A DNA stretch of 64,000 nt from Tianweitania aestuarii (GCF_018457165.1 NZ_JAFMNX010000002.1:62001-126000), one strand, 5' to 3'; shown: positions 20,958 through 31,083, numbered from the stretch's first letter. Numbers and translations: made by a program. Notes: generated by a model from the letters alone, not told the origin.

Positions 20958-21545
20958 ATGATCGACGCGATTGATACATTTGTCCGTGAATACGGCGTGC
21001 TCGCCGTGTTTGCGGGAAGTGCGGCCGAAGGCGAGAGTGTCGCAATCGTCGGCGGCTTCTTTGCTCATCAGATGCTCCTGCCCTTGTGGCAGACCTATCT
21101 GGCAGCACTGGTCGGCACCTTCGTCGGCGACACCGCCTATTACGTGTTCGGCAAGCGGTTCGCCGATCATCGCTGGGTTCAGAAGATGCGCACCAAGCCC
21201 GGCTTCAGCCACGCCATGCGCCTCGCGCAAACACGCCCCCGCGCCTTCGTTTTCCTGAACCGCTACGCCTATGGGCTAAGGCTGCTCGGCGGCGTTTGCT
21301 GTGGGCTCGCCAAGATCGATTGGGGCACGTTCCTGATCTACAACCTGCTGTCGTCCATCGTATGGGCAACAGTCTTCGTCGGCATAGGCTACTTCTTCGG
21401 ACTGGGCGTGGAAGCGCTGATCGGCGACGCCCTGCATGACCATCAACGCGTGATCATCGCCGTCGCCATTGTTCTGGCCGTCAGCCTGTTGGCCGCGATC
21501 GTCGTGCGAAAGGTCATGGCGCGGGAAAAGCAGAGCGAAAGCTGA
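20958..21545 (+). CDS. DedA family membrane protein
   Basis: 195 residues with a SNARE-associated/VTT domain: short N-terminal helix, re-entrant region around EGESVAIVGGFFAHQ, the conserved GDTAYYVFGKRF and NRYAYGLRLLGG segments, and two C-terminal membrane helices. DedA proteins act in lipid-carrier recycling and membrane homeostasis. Monocistronic, divergent from nadE with a 180-base shared upstream region. Confidence 0.9.
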   Translation: MIDAIDTFVREYGVLAVFAGSAAEGESVAIVGGFFAHQMLLPLWQTYLAALVGTFVGDTAYYVFGKRFADHRWVQKMRTKPGFSHAMRLAQTRPRAFVFLNRYAYGLRLLGGVCCGLAKIDWGTFLIYNLLSSIVWATVFVGIGYFFGLGVEALIGDALHDHQRVIIAVAIVLAVSLLAAIVVRKVMAREKQSES

Positions 21546-21580
21546 TCAATCAGCGCCCCTGCAAGCATTCATTGAGCCAC

Positions 21581-21617
21581 AAAAAACGCCGTCCGGATCA
21601 TCTCCGAACGGCGTTTT
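21581..21617. terminator. Bidirectional terminator between DedA gene and DAHP synthase gene
   Basis: An AACGCCGTCCGGA/TCCGAACGGCGTT hairpin with AAAAAA on one side and TTTT on the other ends both converging transcripts. Confidence 0.85.
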
Positions 21618-21643
21618 GAATTGTCTCAGAAGATCGCCGGTGC

Positions 21644-23017
21644 TTAGCCGTTGACGGCCTTCTTCTGCTGCTGCGTTTCCGCCTTCTTCAGAAGATCGCT
21701 GACCAGGAAGGCCAGTTCCACCGCCTGCTCCGCATTGAGGCGCGGGTCGCAATGGGTGTGGTAGCGGTCCTGCAGCTCGTCATCGCGAATGGCGCGGGCG
21801 CCGCCCGTGCATTCGGTAACGTTCTTGCCGGTCATCTCGACATGGATGCCGCCGGGATGCGTGCCTTCGGCACGATGCACCTCGAAGAAGCTCTGCACTT
21901 CCTTGAGAATGCGGTCGAACGGACGCGTCTTGTAGCCGGCCGCCGTGACCGTGTTGCCGTGCATCGGATCGCAGGACCAGACGACCTTGCGGCCTTCCTT
22001 TTCCACGGCGCGAACAAGCTTCGGCAGATGGTCGCCAACCTTGTCGGCGCCGAAGCGCGCGATCAACGTCAAACGGCCCGGCTCGTTTTCCGGATTGAGC
22101 AGATCGCAAAGCTCGATCAGGCCATCCGGCGTCAGCGACGGACCGCACTTCAGCCCGAGCGGGTTCTTGATGCCGCGGCAGTATTCGATATGCGCGTGAT
22201 CCGGCTGGCGCGTACGATCGCCGATCCAGATCATGTGGCCGGACGTCGCGTACCAGTCGCCCGACGTCGAATCGACACGCGTCAGCGCCTGCTCGTAGCC
22301 GAGCAGTAGCGCTTCATGGCTGGTGTAGAAATCGGTCTCACGCAGCGCATAATTGCTTTCCGACGTGATGCCCACCGCACGCATGAATTCCATGGTTTCG
22401 GTGATGCGATTGGCCAGCGCCTCGTATTTTGCAGCCTGCGGGCTGTCGGCCACGAAGCCCAGCATCCACTTGTGGACATTCTCGAGGCTTGCATAGCCGC
22501 CCTGCGCGAACGCGCGCAGCAGATTCAGCGTCGCGGCGGACTGGCGGTAAGCCATCTCCTGGCGCGCAGGATCGGGAATGCGCGACTTTTCGTCGAACTC
22601 GATGCCGTTGATGATGTCGCCGCGGTAGGACGGCAGCGACACATCACCCTTGGCTTCGATGTCGGAGGAGCGTGGCTTGGCGAACTGGCCGGCGATACGA
22701 CCGACCTTCACCACCGGCTGCGCACCGGCATAGGTCAGCACGACCGACATCTGCAGAAACACGCGGAAGAAGTCGCGGATGTTGTCCGCGCCATGCTCGG
22801 CAAAGCTTTCGGCGCAATCGCCGCCCTGCAGAAGAAACGCTTCGCCATTGGCGACAGACGCCAGCTGCTTCTTCAGCTTGCGCGCTTCACCTGCAAAAAC
22901 GAGCGGCGGAAACGTAGCAAGACGAGCCTCGGTATCCTCCAGCGCAGCCATGTCCGGATAGGACGGGACCTGCTGGATCGGCTTGGCTCTCCACGACTTC
23001 GGCGACCACTTCGTCAT
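21644..23017 (-). CDS. 3-deoxy-7-phosphoheptulonate synthase, class II (plant type)
   Basis: 457 residues, the length of class II DAHP synthases. Recognisable segments: [10 protein letters not shown], the Arg/Lys-rich substrate site around [16 protein letters not shown], and GIHVEMTG with the metal ligands. It condenses phosphoenolpyruvate and erythrose-4-phosphate, the first shikimate step. The start is ATG 23017 or an adjoining GTG at 23020. Monocistronic, ending at a strong terminator. Confidence 0.95.
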   Translation of the reverse strand: MTKWSPKSWRAKPIQQVPSYPDMAALEDTEARLATFPPLVFAGEARKLKKQLASVANGEAFLLQGGDCAESFAEHGADNIRDFFRVFLQMSVVLTYAGAQPVVKVGRIAGQFAKPRSSDIEAKGDVSLPSYRGDIINGIEFDEKSRIPDPARQEMAYRQSAATLNLLRAFAQGGYASLENVHKWMLGFVADSPQAAKYEALANRITETMEFMRAVGITSESNYALRETDFYTSHEALLLGYEQALTRVDSTSGDWYATSGHMIWIGDRTRQPDHAHIEYCRGIKNPLGLKCGPSLTPDGLIELCDLLNPENEPGRLTLIARFGADKVGDHLPKLVRAVEKEGRKVVWSCDPMHGNTVTAAGYKTRPFDRILKEVQSFFEVHRAEGTHPGGIHVEMTGKNVTECTGGARAIRDDELQDRYHTHCDPRLNAEQAVELAFLVSDLLKKAETQQQKKAVNG

Positions 23018-23145
23018 CACTGCACCTATTTGGCTTTGCGGCGCTCTTCTTTGCCCGCATCTTCTCCGTTGTTGGGAAGTGCCGGTCCTATACAGGAAGG
23101 TTAAGGACCATGCCAGCCCGGCCGAGGATCAAGACCGGTTGACGA

Positions 23146-24531
23146 TCAAGAAACCCGTTCGCCGTTCTTGATGCGGTAGCTCGGCGAATACATCGTGACC
23201 AGTTCCTCCGCCGTTGTCGGGTGAACCGCCATCGTGGCGTCGAACGCATCCTTGGTCAGCTTCGCCTTGATCGGAATGCCGAGGAGCTGCGCCATCTCGC
23301 CCGCATCTGGTCCAATGATATGTGCTGCGACCACCACTCTCGTCTTGGCATCAACCAGCAGCTTCATGATCATGCGCTCGTCGCGATTGGCGAACGAGGT
23401 CTTCATCGGCCGGAACGCCGCGCGATACACTTCCAGATCGGGATAGGTCTTGGCGGCCTCTTCTTCCGTCATGCCGACGGTGCCGATCTCCGGCTGCGAA
23501 AACACGGCGGTCGGGATGATCTCGTGATCCGGCCGCGTCGGATTGTCGTGCCAATGCGTTTGAACGAAGCACATGGCCTCGTGAATGGCGACGGGCGTGA
23601 GCTGCACGCGGTTCGTCACGTCGCCGATCGCCCAGATGTTGTCGACCGCCGTGCGCGAATACTCGTCCACCGGGATCGCGCCATTATGGCCGAGCTCCAG
23701 CCCGATCTCCTCCAGGCCAAGCCCGTCCGTGTTCGGCAAGCGCCCGATCGCCATCAGCACCTGGTCGGCGCACATGACGTGGTTGTCCGAAAGCTCGACA
23801 TCCAGACGCCCGTCATCCCGCTTCGCGATCGACTTGAACATCGTGTGGCACAGGATTCGGATGCCCTTGTCCTGCATCTCGTTCTGAAGATGCTCACGCA
23901 TCTCCCCATCGAAGCCGCCGAGGATCCGTTGGCCGCGATAAACCACGGTCGTATCGACGCCCAGACCATGGAAGATATTGGCGAACTCCACCGCGATATA
24001 GCCGCCACCGAAGATCACGATCGACTTCGGCAGCTCCTTGAGATCGAAAACATCATCCGAATAGATCGCCAGTTCGGAACCCGGCAGCGCTTCATGCGGG
24101 TTGGGGCGCGCGCCGGTTGCGATCAGGATCGTTTCAGCCGTCACCGTCTTGCCCGAAGCCAACTGGATCGTGTGCTTGTCCTTCAGCGTCGCGCGCTCGT
24201 CGAAGATCGTGACATCGGTGCGATCGAGGCCGGCGCGGTAAACCTGCTCCAGCCGACCAATTTCTTTGTCCTTGTTGGCGATCAGGGTCGGCCAATCGAA
24301 CTTGGTCTCGCCCATCGACCAGCCGTAAGCGGCCGCGTCGGCAAACTTCTCGGAAAACTGCGAAGCATAAACGAACAGCTTCTTGGGAACGCAGCCGCGG
24401 ATCACGCAGGTGCCGCCGAACCGGTATTCCTCGGCAATGGCAACCTTCTTACCCAGTTGCGCCGAAACACGCGCGGCCCGCACACCACCAGATCCACCGC
24501 CGATTACGAAAAGATCGAAGTCATGGGCCAT
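23146..24531 (-). CDS. gor: Glutathione-disulfide reductase
   Basis: 461 residues, usual for the family. FAD-binding GGGSGG at 11-16; redox cysteines C42 and C47 in GGTCVIRGCVPKK; a second dinucleotide motif GGGYIAVEFA for NADPH; the C-terminal HPTTAEE carrying the active-site histidine. The GGTCVIRGC context favours glutathione reductase over lipoamide dehydrogenase. It regenerates reduced glutathione in the cytoplasm. Confidence 0.93.
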   Translation of the reverse strand: MAHDFDLFVIGGGSGGVRAARVSAQLGKKVAIAEEYRFGGTCVIRGCVPKKLFVYASQFSEKFADAAAYGWSMGETKFDWPTLIANKDKEIGRLEQVYRAGLDRTDVTIFDERATLKDKHTIQLASGKTVTAETILIATGARPNPHEALPGSELAIYSDDVFDLKELPKSIVIFGGGYIAVEFANIFHGLGVDTTVVYRGQRILGGFDGEMREHLQNEMQDKGIRILCHTMFKSIAKRDDGRLDVELSDNHVMCADQVLMAIGRLPNTDGLGLEEIGLELGHNGAIPVDEYSRTAVDNIWAIGDVTNRVQLTPVAIHEAMCFVQTHWHDNPTRPDHEIIPTAVFSQPEIGTVGMTEEEAAKTYPDLEVYRAAFRPMKTSFANRDERMIMKLLVDAKTRVVVAAHIIGPDAGEMAQLLGIPIKAKLTKDAFDATMAVHPTTAEELVTMYSPSYRIKNGERVS

Positions 24532-24590
24532 GATTTGAAGTCCTGCGTCTGCGGTTGATGTCTAGGAGGTATGGGCTTCTTAACAAAAGA

Positions 24591-24613
24591 AAAGCCCGGA
24601 CAAGGCCGGGCTT
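24591..24613 (-). terminator. Terminator after the DUF2059 gene
   Basis: An AAGCCCGG/CCGGGCTT stem followed on the minus strand by a T-rich tail. It ends the rpiA-DUF2059 transcript before gor. Confidence 0.85.
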
Positions 24614-24638
24614 CGCTGATCGGGGCAGAAAATGCTCG

Positions 24639-25223
24639 TTACTGAGCGGGCGCGGGTGTCGGCGCAGGCGTGTCAGTTGCGGGCTGCTCACCGGCCGCCG
24701 GCTGCTGGGCGCCGGTGGCCTGCTGCCGTGCCGGTTCGAAGCTCGCTGCGACGGCTTCAGCCAGATCGCGCGAAACGCCGCGCTGCCAGATCTCTGCCGC
24801 CTGCATCACCTCGCGGGTCACGCGACCGCCCTGCTGCAGAAGCTTCTTGCCGGCCGGCGACGTGTAGAAAGCCGCGATGTCGTTCAGTTCCTGCTCGGTA
24901 AAGGCGCGCGCATAAACCTGGGCAGCCTCGTTTTCGAGATCGGCGCGGCGCTTGGCCAGCTCGAGCGTCTTCTCGTCGACGGTCTTGATGATCAGATCTT
25001 CCAGGTTCGGATCCTTCTGGATCATCTCCTGCTTCAAGGCCTGTGCGCCGGCCGGCAGGATCGAATCGAACTGATCCGTGATCTTCACCGCCGAAAGCGC
25101 CGAGCGGGCTGCGGCCAAATGCGACGGCGTCACTTCCTGTGCAAAAGCGGCCCCTGCACCAAACAGGAAAGCTGCGCCAGCGAGACCGGCAATCAACCGG
25201 CGAGCACGAAAGGTCAGAATCAT
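24639..25223 (-). CDS. Secreted DUF2059 domain protein
   Basis: 194 residues: signal peptide with cleavage after GAAFAQ, an all-helical DUF2059 region (about 35-150) including the AFYTSPAGKKLL motif, and a Pro/Ala/Thr-rich tail. The molecular function of DUF2059 proteins is unknown; they are presumed periplasmic. Starts 18 bases after rpiA, so co-transcribed with it. Confidence 0.88.
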   Translation of the reverse strand: MILTFRARRLIAGLAGAAFLFGAGAAFAQEVTPSHLAAARSALSAVKITDQFDSILPAGAQALKQEMIQKDPNLEDLIIKTVDEKTLELAKRRADLENEAAQVYARAFTEQELNDIAAFYTSPAGKKLLQQGGRVTREVMQAAEIWQRGVSRDLAEAVAASFEPARQQATGAQQPAAGEQPATDTPAPTPAPAQ

Positions 25224-25241
25224 AAGATGATGAACTCCTTG

Positions 25242-25940
25242 TCAGCCGGCAGACTGCATCACTTCGATGCCGTCATCGCCTGCTATGATGGCGAGGGTGG
25301 TGAGGCCCAGAAACATTCCATGCTCCACGACGCCGGGAATGGCAACGAGGGCAGCAGAAAGCGCTCTTGAATCGGGAATGCGGCCAAAAGATGCGTCGAG
25401 AAGGAGATGTCCCCCGTCCGTGACGAACGGCTCGTCGCGCGCGCTGCGCAGCGTCAGTTCGCCCGACAGGCCCAGCTCTTGCGCCACACGAAGGATGGCC
25501 AGCCGGGTGACTTCCAGACCATAGCGGTTGACCTCGATCGGCAGCGGAAACGCGCCAAGGCAATCGACCGTCTTGCTGCCATCGGCAATCACGATGAACC
25601 GCTTGGCCGCCGATGCGACGATCTTCTCGCGCAAAAGCGCGCCGCCGCCACCCTTGATCAGATCAAGCGCAGGATCAACCTCATCCGCCCCGTCGATCGC
25701 CAGATCGAGCACCGGCGTTTCGTCGAGCGAGGAAAGCTTGATGCCGAGTTCCATGCACAGCCGTGCGGTGCGTTCGGAAGTCGGCACGCCTGTGATCGTC
25801 AATCCATCTGCGACCTTCTCGGCCAGCAGTTTCACGAATTCTTCGGCTGTGGAGCCGGTGCCGATGCCAAGCCGCATGCCATCTTCAACATGAGCCAAGG
25901 CGGCGCGTGCGGCTTCGATCTTGCGGTTCGTCGCGTCCAT
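25242..25940 (-). CDS. rpiA: Ribose-5-phosphate isomerase A
   Basis: 232 residues from the ATG at 25940; the frame continues upstream without family similarity. Substrate-binding motifs [18 protein letters not shown] and [11 protein letters not shown] are intact. It interconverts ribose-5-phosphate and ribulose-5-phosphate in the pentose phosphate pathway. Divergent from gph, with about 130 bases between the starts. Confidence 0.96.
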   Translation of the reverse strand: MDATNRKIEAARAALAHVEDGMRLGIGTGSTAEEFVKLLAEKVADGLTITGVPTSERTARLCMELGIKLSSLDETPVLDLAIDGADEVDPALDLIKGGGGALLREKIVASAAKRFIVIADGSKTVDCLGAFPLPIEVNRYGLEVTRLAILRVAQELGLSGELTLRSARDEPFVTDGGHLLLDASFGRIPDSRALSAALVAIPGVVEHGMFLGLTTLAIIAGDDGIEVMQSAG

Positions 25941-26071
25941 GAGCAGGTTCTGGTTGATCGTGGCCGCGCTCCTACCATCTTTGCTCACGCGGGCAAAGCC
26001 GCACATGTGGGAAACCCGACGCCGATGCGGCGCACTTGCCGACGCACCTAGCCGGAGCTATCGCGAACGAC

Positions 26072-26755
26072 ATGACACAACCCATCATCGTCTTCGATCT
26101 CGACGGCACGCTGGTCGACACAAGCCCGGACCTGCTTGCGGCCCTGTCTCACGCCCTCAAGGACACCGGCCTGCCGCCGATCGATCCCAAGGTCTTCCAC
26201 GCTTATCTCGGCATGGGTAGCCGCGCGATGATCGAGCGTGCCTTCCGCCAGGCCAACCAGCCGCTGGATGCCGATCAGCATGAAAAACTGATCACCACCT
26301 TCCTGCAGCATTACACCGACAACATTCCCGGCACCTCCCAGCCCTTCCCCGGCGTGCTGGATGCCATGAAGCGCTTCGCCGATGCGGGCTGGACGCTCGC
26401 GATCTGCACCAACAAATTCGAGAAGCTCAGCCATGCGCTGATCGAGGGCCTGGGTATCCACGCCCAGTTCGCCGCCAATTGCGGCGCCGACACCTTCGCC
26501 TGGCGCAAGCCCGACCCCCGCCATCTCCTGTCCACCATCGAACAAGCCGGCGGCGATCCGGCACGGGCCGTGATGGTGGGCGATTCGAAGACCGACATCG
26601 ACACCGCGAAAGCCGCAGGTATTCCCGTCGTCGCCGTTGATTTCGGCTACACCGACCTGCCCGTCGCCACCTACGAGCCGAGCATCGTCATTTCGCATTA
26701 CGACGAGCTGACGATTGCCATGGCCGAGCGGCTGATCGCGGCCGCGAATGCGTGA
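26072..26755 (+). CDS. gph: Phosphoglycolate phosphatase, HAD superfamily
   Basis: 227 residues. HAD motif I FDLDGTLVDT, motif II ICTNK, motif III lysine in WRKPDP, motif IV MVGDSKTDIDTA. These fit Gph-type HAD-IA phosphatases that remove phosphoglycolate formed in DNA repair or photorespiration-like routes. The ATG at 26072 is chosen since the family begins directly with the motif I strand. Other phosphomonoester substrates are possible. Confidence 0.88.
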   Translation: MTQPIIVFDLDGTLVDTSPDLLAALSHALKDTGLPPIDPKVFHAYLGMGSRAMIERAFRQANQPLDADQHEKLITTFLQHYTDNIPGTSQPFPGVLDAMKRFADAGWTLAICTNKFEKLSHALIEGLGIHAQFAANCGADTFAWRKPDPRHLLSTIEQAGGDPARAVMVGDSKTDIDTAKAAGIPVVAVDFGYTDLPVATYEPSIVISHYDELTIAMAERLIAAANA

Positions 26756-26839
26756 TCAACAAGCAGGCCGAAGCAGCTTGACTTGCAAGGTCGCCGCTCG
26801 TAAACACCGCGCCACGTTCAGGCGCTTGGTCGCCTCGGC

Positions 26840-26914
26840 GGGCGATTAGCTCAGCGGGAGAGCACACCCTTCACACGGGTGGGGTCACAGGTTCAATCCC
26901 TGTATCGCCCACCA
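26840..26914 (+). tRNA. tRNA-Val (anticodon CAC)
   Basis: 75 bases folding into a full cloverleaf: 7-bp acceptor GGGCGAT/ATCGCCC, D arm GCTC/GAGC, anticodon stem CACCC/GGGTG with loop TTCACAC (anticodon CAC, reading GUG valine codons), T arm ACAGG/CCTGT with TTCAATC, and an encoded CCA end. Confidence 0.97.
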
Positions 26915-26945
26915 TTCTCCTCGCCTAAAATCGATCATCTTCAAA

Positions 26946-26984
26946 CAAAAAAACCGCCGCTGCCCGAAGGCAGAACGGCGGCTG
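26946..26984 (-). terminator. Terminator after the 28-codon membrane peptide gene
   Basis: On the minus strand, nested stems CCGCCG.../...CGGCGG and CTGCC/GGCAG with a four-base loop are followed by a run of eight T, starting 24 bases after the small gene's stop. Confidence 0.85.
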
Positions 26985-27008
26985 TCACGTTTCGCGTTTT
27001 GCGAATTG

Positions 27009-27095
27009 CTAGAAGATCAGCTTCAGCAAACCGATGACCACTGCAAGGCCAATCAGGAAGATGATCAAGGCTGTGATGCCAAGGCCTTTAAGCAT
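27009..27095 (-). CDS. Small membrane protein, 28 residues, hypothetical
   Basis: A short reading frame encodes a single hydrophobic helix: MLKGLG, then about 20 residues rich in Ile, Leu, Val and Ala, ending KLIF. GGAG lies eight bases upstream of the ATG, and a strong terminator follows the stop. Both signals point in the same direction as the frame and nothing else occupies the gap between the tRNA and the L,D-transpeptidase gene. Function unknown; single-helix peptides of this size often bind and tune membrane complexes, but that is inference. Confidence 0.65.
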   Translation of the reverse strand: MLKGLGITALIIFLIGLAVVIGLLKLIF

Positions 27096-27209
27096 GGGTC
27101 GTTCTCCGATCTGCAATTTTGTTTAGCAAGAACGAAGATAGCGGCCTGGCGTTCCACACAAATCGAAATTGTGTCGAACGCCCAAGCCGAACTCGCCAAC
27201 GGAACGCCG

Positions 27210-29150
27210 TCAGATAGACGGCGAGCGCGAATCGCTGGTCTTGCGAAGGGCGGTCAGAACCTTCTCATCGCGATCATAGACGTCCGGCGAATAATGCACC
27301 TCACCCGCCTGGTTCGGCCACGCCGTGAAGTACGCGACATAGACCGGGATCTTGCGCTGCACCTTTTCGGTGGAATGCCCCTGCTTCAGCTTGGCAGCGA
27401 CATGCGCCACATCGGTGCCGAGCACGGCAGCTGCCATCGCACGTGGATCCGATAAACGCACGCATCCGTGGCTGAGAGCACGCGCATCGCGGCTGAAGAA
27501 GCTCTTCTGCGGCGTGTCATGCATGTAGATGGCATGCTTGTTGGGGAACAGGATCTTCAGCTCGCCCAGGGCATTCGCTTCGCTCGGCGTCTGGCGCACA
27601 TTGTAAGGAATGTTGCTGCCATGCGCCGCCCAGTTGATCGTGGAAGACGGGATGCGCTTGCCCTTGGAATCCGTCACCTCGTAACCGGCACGGTCAAGAT
27701 AGCCCGGATCGTTGATCAGGCGCGGCAGCATTTCGTTGACGATGATCGAGCGCGGCACACCCCAATACGGGTTGTAGTCGACCTGCGTCAGCTCGTCATA
27801 GAAGAAGCTCGTCTGGTGAGACGGGCTGCCGACCACTGTGCGCATCGTCAGCTTGTCGACACCATTCTCGCGATAGGTGGCGTTGAACGCTGCAGCGTTG
27901 AGGAAGACATGCGTCGCTCCAAGATCGGACGGGTGCCAGCGCAGCTGCTCCAGCGCCACCTCGATCTTGTCGATCCGGTCGGCCTTCGACACGCCCGCGA
28001 TCGCCGCAACCGTGCGGCCACCGATCACGCCGTCGGGCTTCAAACCATGCGCCTTCTGCGCGGCCTTGATCACCTCGACCAGCTCAGGCGTATAAAGCTC
28101 GCCGCCGGCATTGGCGGTGATGACGCCGCCATGCGCTGCCTTGAACGTCGCATCGCCCTTCTGGTCGATCAGCGTCAGAAGCTTGGGCAATTCGGCGCTC
28201 GATTCGCCCGGCTTCAGCAGAAGCTTCGGATCAACCACGATCGAACGCTCGCGCTCGGCTTCCAGCGACTTCAACTCGGCGCGCAGGGCGGCATATTCCG
28301 CGTTCTGCGGATGCTGGCCCTCGAGATAGGTCTTCACATCGACGCCGCTTGAAAGCGCCGTCAGCGCTGCCTCGTAGTCCACCGGCTTGGCTGCGAAATC
28401 ATGGTAACCCGACAGCAGGTTCGGATTGATGCGGCCGGCATGGGCGTCGCGGATATAACGCAGAACGCGCGCCGACATCGTCATCTCGTAGCGGATAAGA
28501 GCCGGATCGCTCAGCGCGAGCTGGCCTTCAGCCGTCACCTGCGGGCGAGCGACCTGATAGTCCTGCGGATCGAGCCCATAGCTGCCGGCATCGGCGAGCA
28601 TCGCCATCGCGGCTTCGGCGCGAACGCGTGGCGCCGTGCCCAGAACCCAGATAAAGCCCGGCTCCGAGGCATAATGCTTCTCGATCGCGTCCGCGATCTC
28701 CTTCTCGGCGGTCAACTGATAGTCGATCAGCCCCGACAGCGAACGATCAAACGGCGTGCCCGGCTCCGACGGCTCGATCGAACCGGTGATCTCCACCGAG
28801 CCCGTCGGCTGCAGCTTGGTAAAATCAACCGGCACGAGTGCAGCGGTCTTGTAGGTGTAATAGCTTGGCGACGCGACCTTCACGATCGGCGCAGGCTTGG
28901 TCGGCTTGACCACCGAAACTGGCTGAACCGGCCTTGCTTGCTGCTGCTGCGGCGCGCTTTGCTGCTGCACCGGCTGCATGCGACGCGGCGTGGCGTGCGG
29001 TCCCTGGTTCGCAACGACGCCGCTGCGGTGATTGTTGCCGAACAAGCGCTGGAACAGGTTGTCGGCCGAAGCGACATTGATGCTCGACAGCGAAGTGGCG
29101 GCGACCAGGGCCGCAATCAGGCCGGTTTTAACTCTTGAAACTGGCAGCAA
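27210..29150 (-). CDS. L,D-transpeptidase (YkuD domain), large periplasmic form
   Basis: 646 residues. Signal peptide to about residue 29 (ASA cleavage site), a low-complexity Gln/Pro linker (about 45-85), a helical region, a peptidoglycan-binding-like domain (about 340-375, PDGVIGGRTVAAI), then the YkuD domain with the catalytic HDTP...SHGCVRLSDP signature near residue 570. This is the YcbB/LdtD layout. The enzyme makes 3-3 cross-links in murein, which rhizobia with polar growth use heavily. A hairpin overlaps the stop codon but has no T-run. Confidence 0.93.
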   Translation of the reverse strand: MLPVSRVKTGLIAALVAATSLSSINVASADNLFQRLFGNNHRSGVVANQGPHATPRRMQPVQQQSAPQQQQARPVQPVSVVKPTKPAPIVKVASPSYYTYKTAALVPVDFTKLQPTGSVEITGSIEPSEPGTPFDRSLSGLIDYQLTAEKEIADAIEKHYASEPGFIWVLGTAPRVRAEAAMAMLADAGSYGLDPQDYQVARPQVTAEGQLALSDPALIRYEMTMSARVLRYIRDAHAGRINPNLLSGYHDFAAKPVDYEAALTALSSGVDVKTYLEGQHPQNAEYAALRAELKSLEAERERSIVVDPKLLLKPGESSAELPKLLTLIDQKGDATFKAAHGGVITANAGGELYTPELVEVIKAAQKAHGLKPDGVIGGRTVAAIAGVSKADRIDKIEVALEQLRWHPSDLGATHVFLNAAAFNATYRENGVDKLTMRTVVGSPSHQTSFFYDELTQVDYNPYWGVPRSIIVNEMLPRLINDPGYLDRAGYEVTDSKGKRIPSSTINWAAHGSNIPYNVRQTPSEANALGELKILFPNKHAIYMHDTPQKSFFSRDARALSHGCVRLSDPRAMAAAVLGTDVAHVAAKLKQGHSTEKVQRKIPVYVAYFTAWPNQAGEVHYSPDVYDRDEKVLTALRKTSDSRSPSI

Positions 29151-29528
29151 AGCGCATCCCCTCGTCTGGCACTGGATCGAACGTCAGCAGGCACCCCGAT
29201 CATCGTCCCGAAGAACGACGCAGAATGCGCTGAGACTATATCGATTGACGCCAAATGCGTTAAGCGACCGTAAACCGTTTGCGCCCCGCTGCGGCAGGAA
29301 TGCAACAAATGTGGAGGATGACCTCCACGACACACCCGATTGAAAAGGGCCGTCCAGTTGAACTGAACGGCCCCGGGTACAGGTACAAACGGGCTCAGCA
29401 ATCTGTCCGCACCCACACCCATGAACGGGCAAGCCAACCGGCCGGCCGAAAGGGTTCAGGGTCGGGACAGACACGATGAAGAACCGCTGGAGTTTCGGCT
29501 CGATTGTTCACGAAAGCTTGAGACTGGC
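29151..29528. other. Gene-free stretch between L,D-transpeptidase and DUF971 genes
   Basis: About 380 bases. It should hold the promoter of the leftward L,D-transpeptidase gene and contains the terminator listed separately at 29342. Small open frames here have no supporting ribosome sites or recognisable products; I see no other element. Confidence 0.5.
29342..29375 (-). terminator. Long inverted repeat, probable terminator of the DUF971 gene
   Basis: GGGCCGTCCAGTT and AACTGAACGGCCC form an almost perfect hairpin with a one-base centre; on the minus strand it ends in CCCTTTTC. It lies about 155 bases after the DUF971 stop, so it could instead be a processing or regulatory structure. Confidence 0.55.
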
Positions 29529-29885
29529 TCAGCGCGGGTCGCGCGACAAACCCTTGGCCGACAACTCGTCGAGATAAAACTGCCACTGCTCGTTCTTTTC
29601 GTGACCGAGCGTGTGCAGATAGGTCCAGGTGAAGATCCCTGATTCATGCCCGTCATCGAACACGATGCGCACGGCATAGTTGCCGATCGGCTCCATGCGC
29701 GCGATCGCAACCTCGCGCTTTCCCGGCACCGTGACCCGCTGCTCGGGCGAATGGCCCTGCACCTCGGCCGACGGCGATGTCACGCGCAGAAGCTCGGCGG
29801 GCAGCTCGAACGGAGCGTGGTTGGGAAACGTCACGGTAAGGAGCTTGCGGTCTTTCGACACGCGCAATTCTGAAGGAGCGGCCAT
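29529..29885 (-). CDS. DUF971 (gamma-butyrobetaine hydroxylase-like N-terminal) protein
   Basis: 118 residues from the ATG at 29885. The sequence [36 protein letters not shown] and YLHTLG follow the DUF971 pattern, a small beta-rich domain that in some proteins binds zinc and in others is linked to Fe-S or Mrp proteins. The usual cysteines of the zinc-binding versions are absent. It sits head to head with moaA with about 115 bases between starts. Confidence 0.85.
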   Translation of the reverse strand: MAAPSELRVSKDRKLLTVTFPNHAPFELPAELLRVTSPSAEVQGHSPEQRVTVPGKREVAIARMEPIGNYAVRIVFDDGHESGIFTWTYLHTLGHEKNEQWQFYLDELSAKGLSRDPR

Positions 29886-29999
29886 AAACATCCTTCTTGC
29901 ACAAACCATCGGCCGCGCAAAGCGGGGTGGTTGTATCGTGAACCGGACCCTATATCCTGTGTCAGCCCTACCCGCGCGCAAGCCCAAGGCCAAGCTTCA

Positions 30000-30989
30000 A
30001 TGATCGACCCGTTTGGACGCCGGATTTCCTATCTCCGTGTATCGGTGACGGACCGTTGTGACTTCCGTTGCACCTATTGCATGGCGGAAGACATGACCTT
30101 CCTGCCCAAGCGCGACCTGCTTTCCCTCGAAGAACTCGACCGCCTGACCACTGTGTTCGTAGAAAAAGGCGTGCGCAAGCTTCGCCTGACGGGCGGCGAA
30201 CCGCTGGTGCGCAAGAACATCATGCACCTTGTTCGCCAGATTTCGCGCCACCTGAAATCGGGCGCGCTGGATGAACTCACCATCACCACCAACGGCTCGC
30301 AGCTCGCCAAACACGCTGCAGAGCTCGCCGATTGCGGCGTGAAGCGCATCAACGTGTCGATCGACACGCTCGACCCCGCCAAGTTCCGCGCGATCACGCG
30401 TTGGGGCAATGTTGAGCAGGTCATGGCCGGCCTCGATGCCGCACAGGCTGCCGGCTTGAAGATCAAGCTCAACGCCGTCGCGCTCAAGAACTTCAACGAT
30501 CAGGAAATCCCCGACCTGATGCGCTGGGCGCATGGCCGCGGCATGGATCTGACGGTGATCGAAACCATGCCGATGGGCGAGATCGACGCCGATCGCACAG
30601 ACCAGTATCTGCCGCTCAGCCAGCTGCGCTCCGATCTCGAACAGCGGTTCACGCTGAACGACATTCCCTACAAGACCGGCGGCCCGGCCCGTTACGTCGA
30701 AGTGGCGGAAACCGGCGGTCGTCTCGGCTTCATCACGCCGATGACCCATAATTTCTGCGAAAGCTGCAACCGCGTTCGCCTCACCTGCACCGGCACGCTC
30801 TACATGTGCCTCGGCCAGGAAGACGCCGCCGATCTGCGCACACCGATGCGCGCGTCCGAAGGCAACGAGCTGCTGGCGCAGGCGATCGACGAAGCTATCA
30901 CCCGCAAGCCTAAAGGCCATGACTTCATCATTGATCGCACCACGCGCCGTCCGGCCGTGTCGCGCCATATGAGCGTCACCGGCGGCTGA
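30000..30989 (+). CDS. moaA: GTP 3',8-cyclase MoaA
   Basis: 329 residues, radical SAM enzyme of the first molybdenum cofactor step. SAM cluster cysteines C20, C24 and C27 (CDFRCTYC); C-terminal second cluster FCESCN...MC; and the C-terminal Gly-Gly tail (SVTGG) needed for activity. The ATG at 30000 is chosen because the family begins with the [16 protein letters not shown] stretch. Starts a rightward run that includes mobA and mobB. Confidence 0.96.
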   Translation: MIDPFGRRISYLRVSVTDRCDFRCTYCMAEDMTFLPKRDLLSLEELDRLTTVFVEKGVRKLRLTGGEPLVRKNIMHLVRQISRHLKSGALDELTITTNGSQLAKHAAELADCGVKRINVSIDTLDPAKFRAITRWGNVEQVMAGLDAAQAAGLKIKLNAVALKNFNDQEIPDLMRWAHGRGMDLTVIETMPMGEIDADRTDQYLPLSQLRSDLEQRFTLNDIPYKTGGPARYVEVAETGGRLGFITPMTHNFCESCNRVRLTCTGTLYMCLGQEDAADLRTPMRASEGNELLAQAIDEAITRKPKGHDFIIDRTTRRPAVSRHMSVTGG

Positions 30990-31083
30990 CGCCGGTCGCG
31001 ACGCGAGACCCGGCTGGACCATCGATCCCGGCTTGCGCGATCCCGTCAGTTGAGACAGGACAGAGCGCAACAGGAATCTTGCG

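Noticed and set aside
23221-24558. 445-codon open frame on the + strand over gor
   Set aside because: Antisense to gor, whose redox-active motif and full length are unambiguous.
26840-26914. tRNA gene as a possible attachment site for an integrated element
   Set aside because: No integrase or direct repeat of the tRNA 3' end was seen nearby, and flanking genes are ordinary chromosomal genes.
27196-27225. Hairpin over the L,D-transpeptidase stop codon (CGCCGTC/GACGGCG)
   Set aside because: No T-run follows on the minus strand, so I did not call it a terminator.
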